Part shown: positions 5,188 through 6,002 of the stretch, piece after piece
Position numbering within the stretch: the stretch's first letter is position 1
Layout of the letters: every line of letters begins with the position of its first letter
Source of the DNA: Oscillospiraceae bacterium
GTDB taxonomy: Bacteria; Bacillota; Clostridia; Oscillospirales; Oscillospiraceae
DNA length: 6,002 bases
NCBI GenBank assembly: GCA_016286595.1
Contig: JAEETR010000212.1
Span: 1-6,002 of the forward strand
Direction: 5' to 3'
Made by a program: the position numbers and the translations under genes
Notes under the pieces: generated by a model
Seen by the model: the letters and a program-made list of their open reading frames with translations, nothing else
What the model was told of the DNA's origin: nothing
Database searches by the model: none

Positions 5188-6002
5188 ATGCGCTACAAAC
5201 ACTTCAAGAATGCGAACGTGGACGTCTCCGCGCTGGCAGTCGGCACCTGGGCCATCGGCGGCGCAGGCTACGGCGAGGTCAACGATAAGGACTCTATCGA
5301 CGCGATCCGCGCCATGATCGACGGCGGCGTCAACCTCATCGACACAGCTCCCGCTTACGGCTCCGGTTACTCCGAGAAGATAGTGGGCAAGGCCATCAAG
5401 GGCTATGACCGCTCCAAGCTCCTCATCTCCACCAAGTGCGCCGTGGGTGCCACCTCCCTGAAGTCCAAGAAGGGCATCACGGTGAACGGCCCCCTGCGTG
5501 ACAGCAGTTTCGACAACATTTTGTACGAGGCCGAGTGTTCCCTGCGCCGTCTGGACACCGACTACATCGACTTCCTCTTCATCCACTGGCCCGACTATGA
5601 CGTCCCCTTTGAGGAATCCATGGAGGCCATGAACGTGCTTAAGAAGGAGGGCAAGGTCCGCTTCGTGGGTCTTTCCAACTTCAACGAGGATCAGATCATG
5701 GAGTGCGAGAAGACCTGCCAGATCGACGTCATCCAGCCCCCCTACTCCATGGTGGTGCGTCGTGACGAGAACCTGATGAAGTGGTGCGTTGCGCGCGGTA
5801 TCGACACCTTCACCTACGGTTCCCTGGGCGCCGGCATCCTGACCGGCACCTTCCGCACCGTGCCCACCTTCGGCCAGGGCGATCCCAGAAACCGCTTCTA
5901 CCCCTTCTTCAAGGAGCCCGACTTCTCCAAGGTCATGAAGGTCCTTGAGGTCATGGACAAGATAAGCGCCGAGACCGGCAAGCCCCTGCCCCAGATCGCC
6001 AT
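5188..6002 (+). CDS. Aldo/keto reductase (3' end outside the window)
   Basis: 271 codons are visible with no stop; family members have about 310-340 residues, so some 40-70 are missing. This is an NAD(P)H-dependent cytosolic oxidoreductase with a TIM-barrel fold, which reduces aldehydes or ketones to alcohols or works in reverse. The catalytic tetrad can be placed: Asp52 (NLIDTAPAYG), Tyr57, Lys83 (ISTKCA) and His133 (FIHWPD). Further family marks are GTWAIGG (19-25), EGKVRFVGLSNF (154-165), the QPPYS stretch (183-187) and GSLGAGILTGTF (211-222) of the cofactor-binding side. The pattern is closest to the bacterial YhdN-like/AKR11-12 type reductases; the substrate cannot be read from the sequence. 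It is the first gene after a perfect promoter with an ideal AGGAGG site. Its codon choice is strongly biased (TCC, CTC, AAG, GTC, ATC), which fits high expression. Confidence 0.93.
   Translation, partial: MRYKHFKNANVDVSALAVGTWAIGGAGYGEVNDKDSIDAIRAMIDGGVNLIDTAPAYGSGYSEKIVGKAIKGYDRSKLLISTKCAVGATSLKSKKGITVNGPLRDSSFDNILYEAECSLRRLDTDYIDFLFIHWPDYDVPFEESMEAMNVLKKEGKVRFVGLSNFNEDQIMECEKTCQIDVIQPPYSMVVRRDENLMKWCVARGIDTFTYGSLGAGILTGTFRTVPTFGQGDPRNRFYPFFKEPDFSKVMKVLEVMDKISAETGKPLPQIA

Noticed and set aside
5170..5586. A 138-codon open frame on the minus strand opposite the aldo/keto reductase.
   Set aside because: It is a shadow of a clearly recognised, strongly codon-biased gene with its own promoter.

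Overview
The window looks like chromosomal DNA of a Gram-positive anaerobe of the class Clostridia, probably an Oscillospirales/Ruminococcaceae-type gut bacterium. This is inferred from the GC-rich codon use (CTG, GAG, TAC, GGC, with ATA still common for Ile), AGGAGG-type ribosome binding sites, a Firmicutes-like topoisomerase IV A subunit, a lipoprotein with a clostridial style transglutaminase domain, and textbook sigma-A promoters. The taxonomic call is an inference; there is no rRNA in the window.

Left part (1-3823, plus strand): a tightly packed operon. The last codons of an upstream gene are followed by a 99-residue membrane zinc-ribbon protein, whose stop codon overlaps the start (TAATG) of a type IIA topoisomerase A subunit (parC-like, 746 residues). 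A secreted lipoprotein follows 7 nt later. The lipoprotein has two similar N-terminal domains and a transglutaminase fold in which the catalytic Cys is replaced by Ser. The topoisomerase carries Ala at the position of the quinolone-contact Ser.

Middle (3824-4888): a visibly more AT-rich stretch with accessory character. It holds a 56-residue DUF4177-like gene enclosed by a 23-bp inverted repeat (22 of 23 positions pair), a bidirectional terminator, and on the minus strand a 223-residue nucleotidyltransferase.

Right part (4889-6002): tRNA-Gly(GCC) on the minus strand has its own perfect promoter and a strong terminator. That terminator lies directly in front of the nucleotidyltransferase gene, which therefore seems to depend on read-through from the tRNA unit. 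Diverging from it, a second perfect promoter drives an aldo/keto reductase gene that runs off the end of the window. The space between the two promoters holds two small palindromes.

The left operon joins DNA decatenation with an envelope lipoprotein of unknown role. The right half is a tRNA locus with a small accessory region at the tRNA 3' side. I see no CRISPR array, insertion sequence, integrase or rRNA. The points most worth following are the Cys-to-Ser transglutaminase, the inverted repeat around the DUF4177 gene, the tRNA-terminator-nucleotidyltransferase arrangement, and the membrane zinc-ribbon protein coupled to the topoisomerase.
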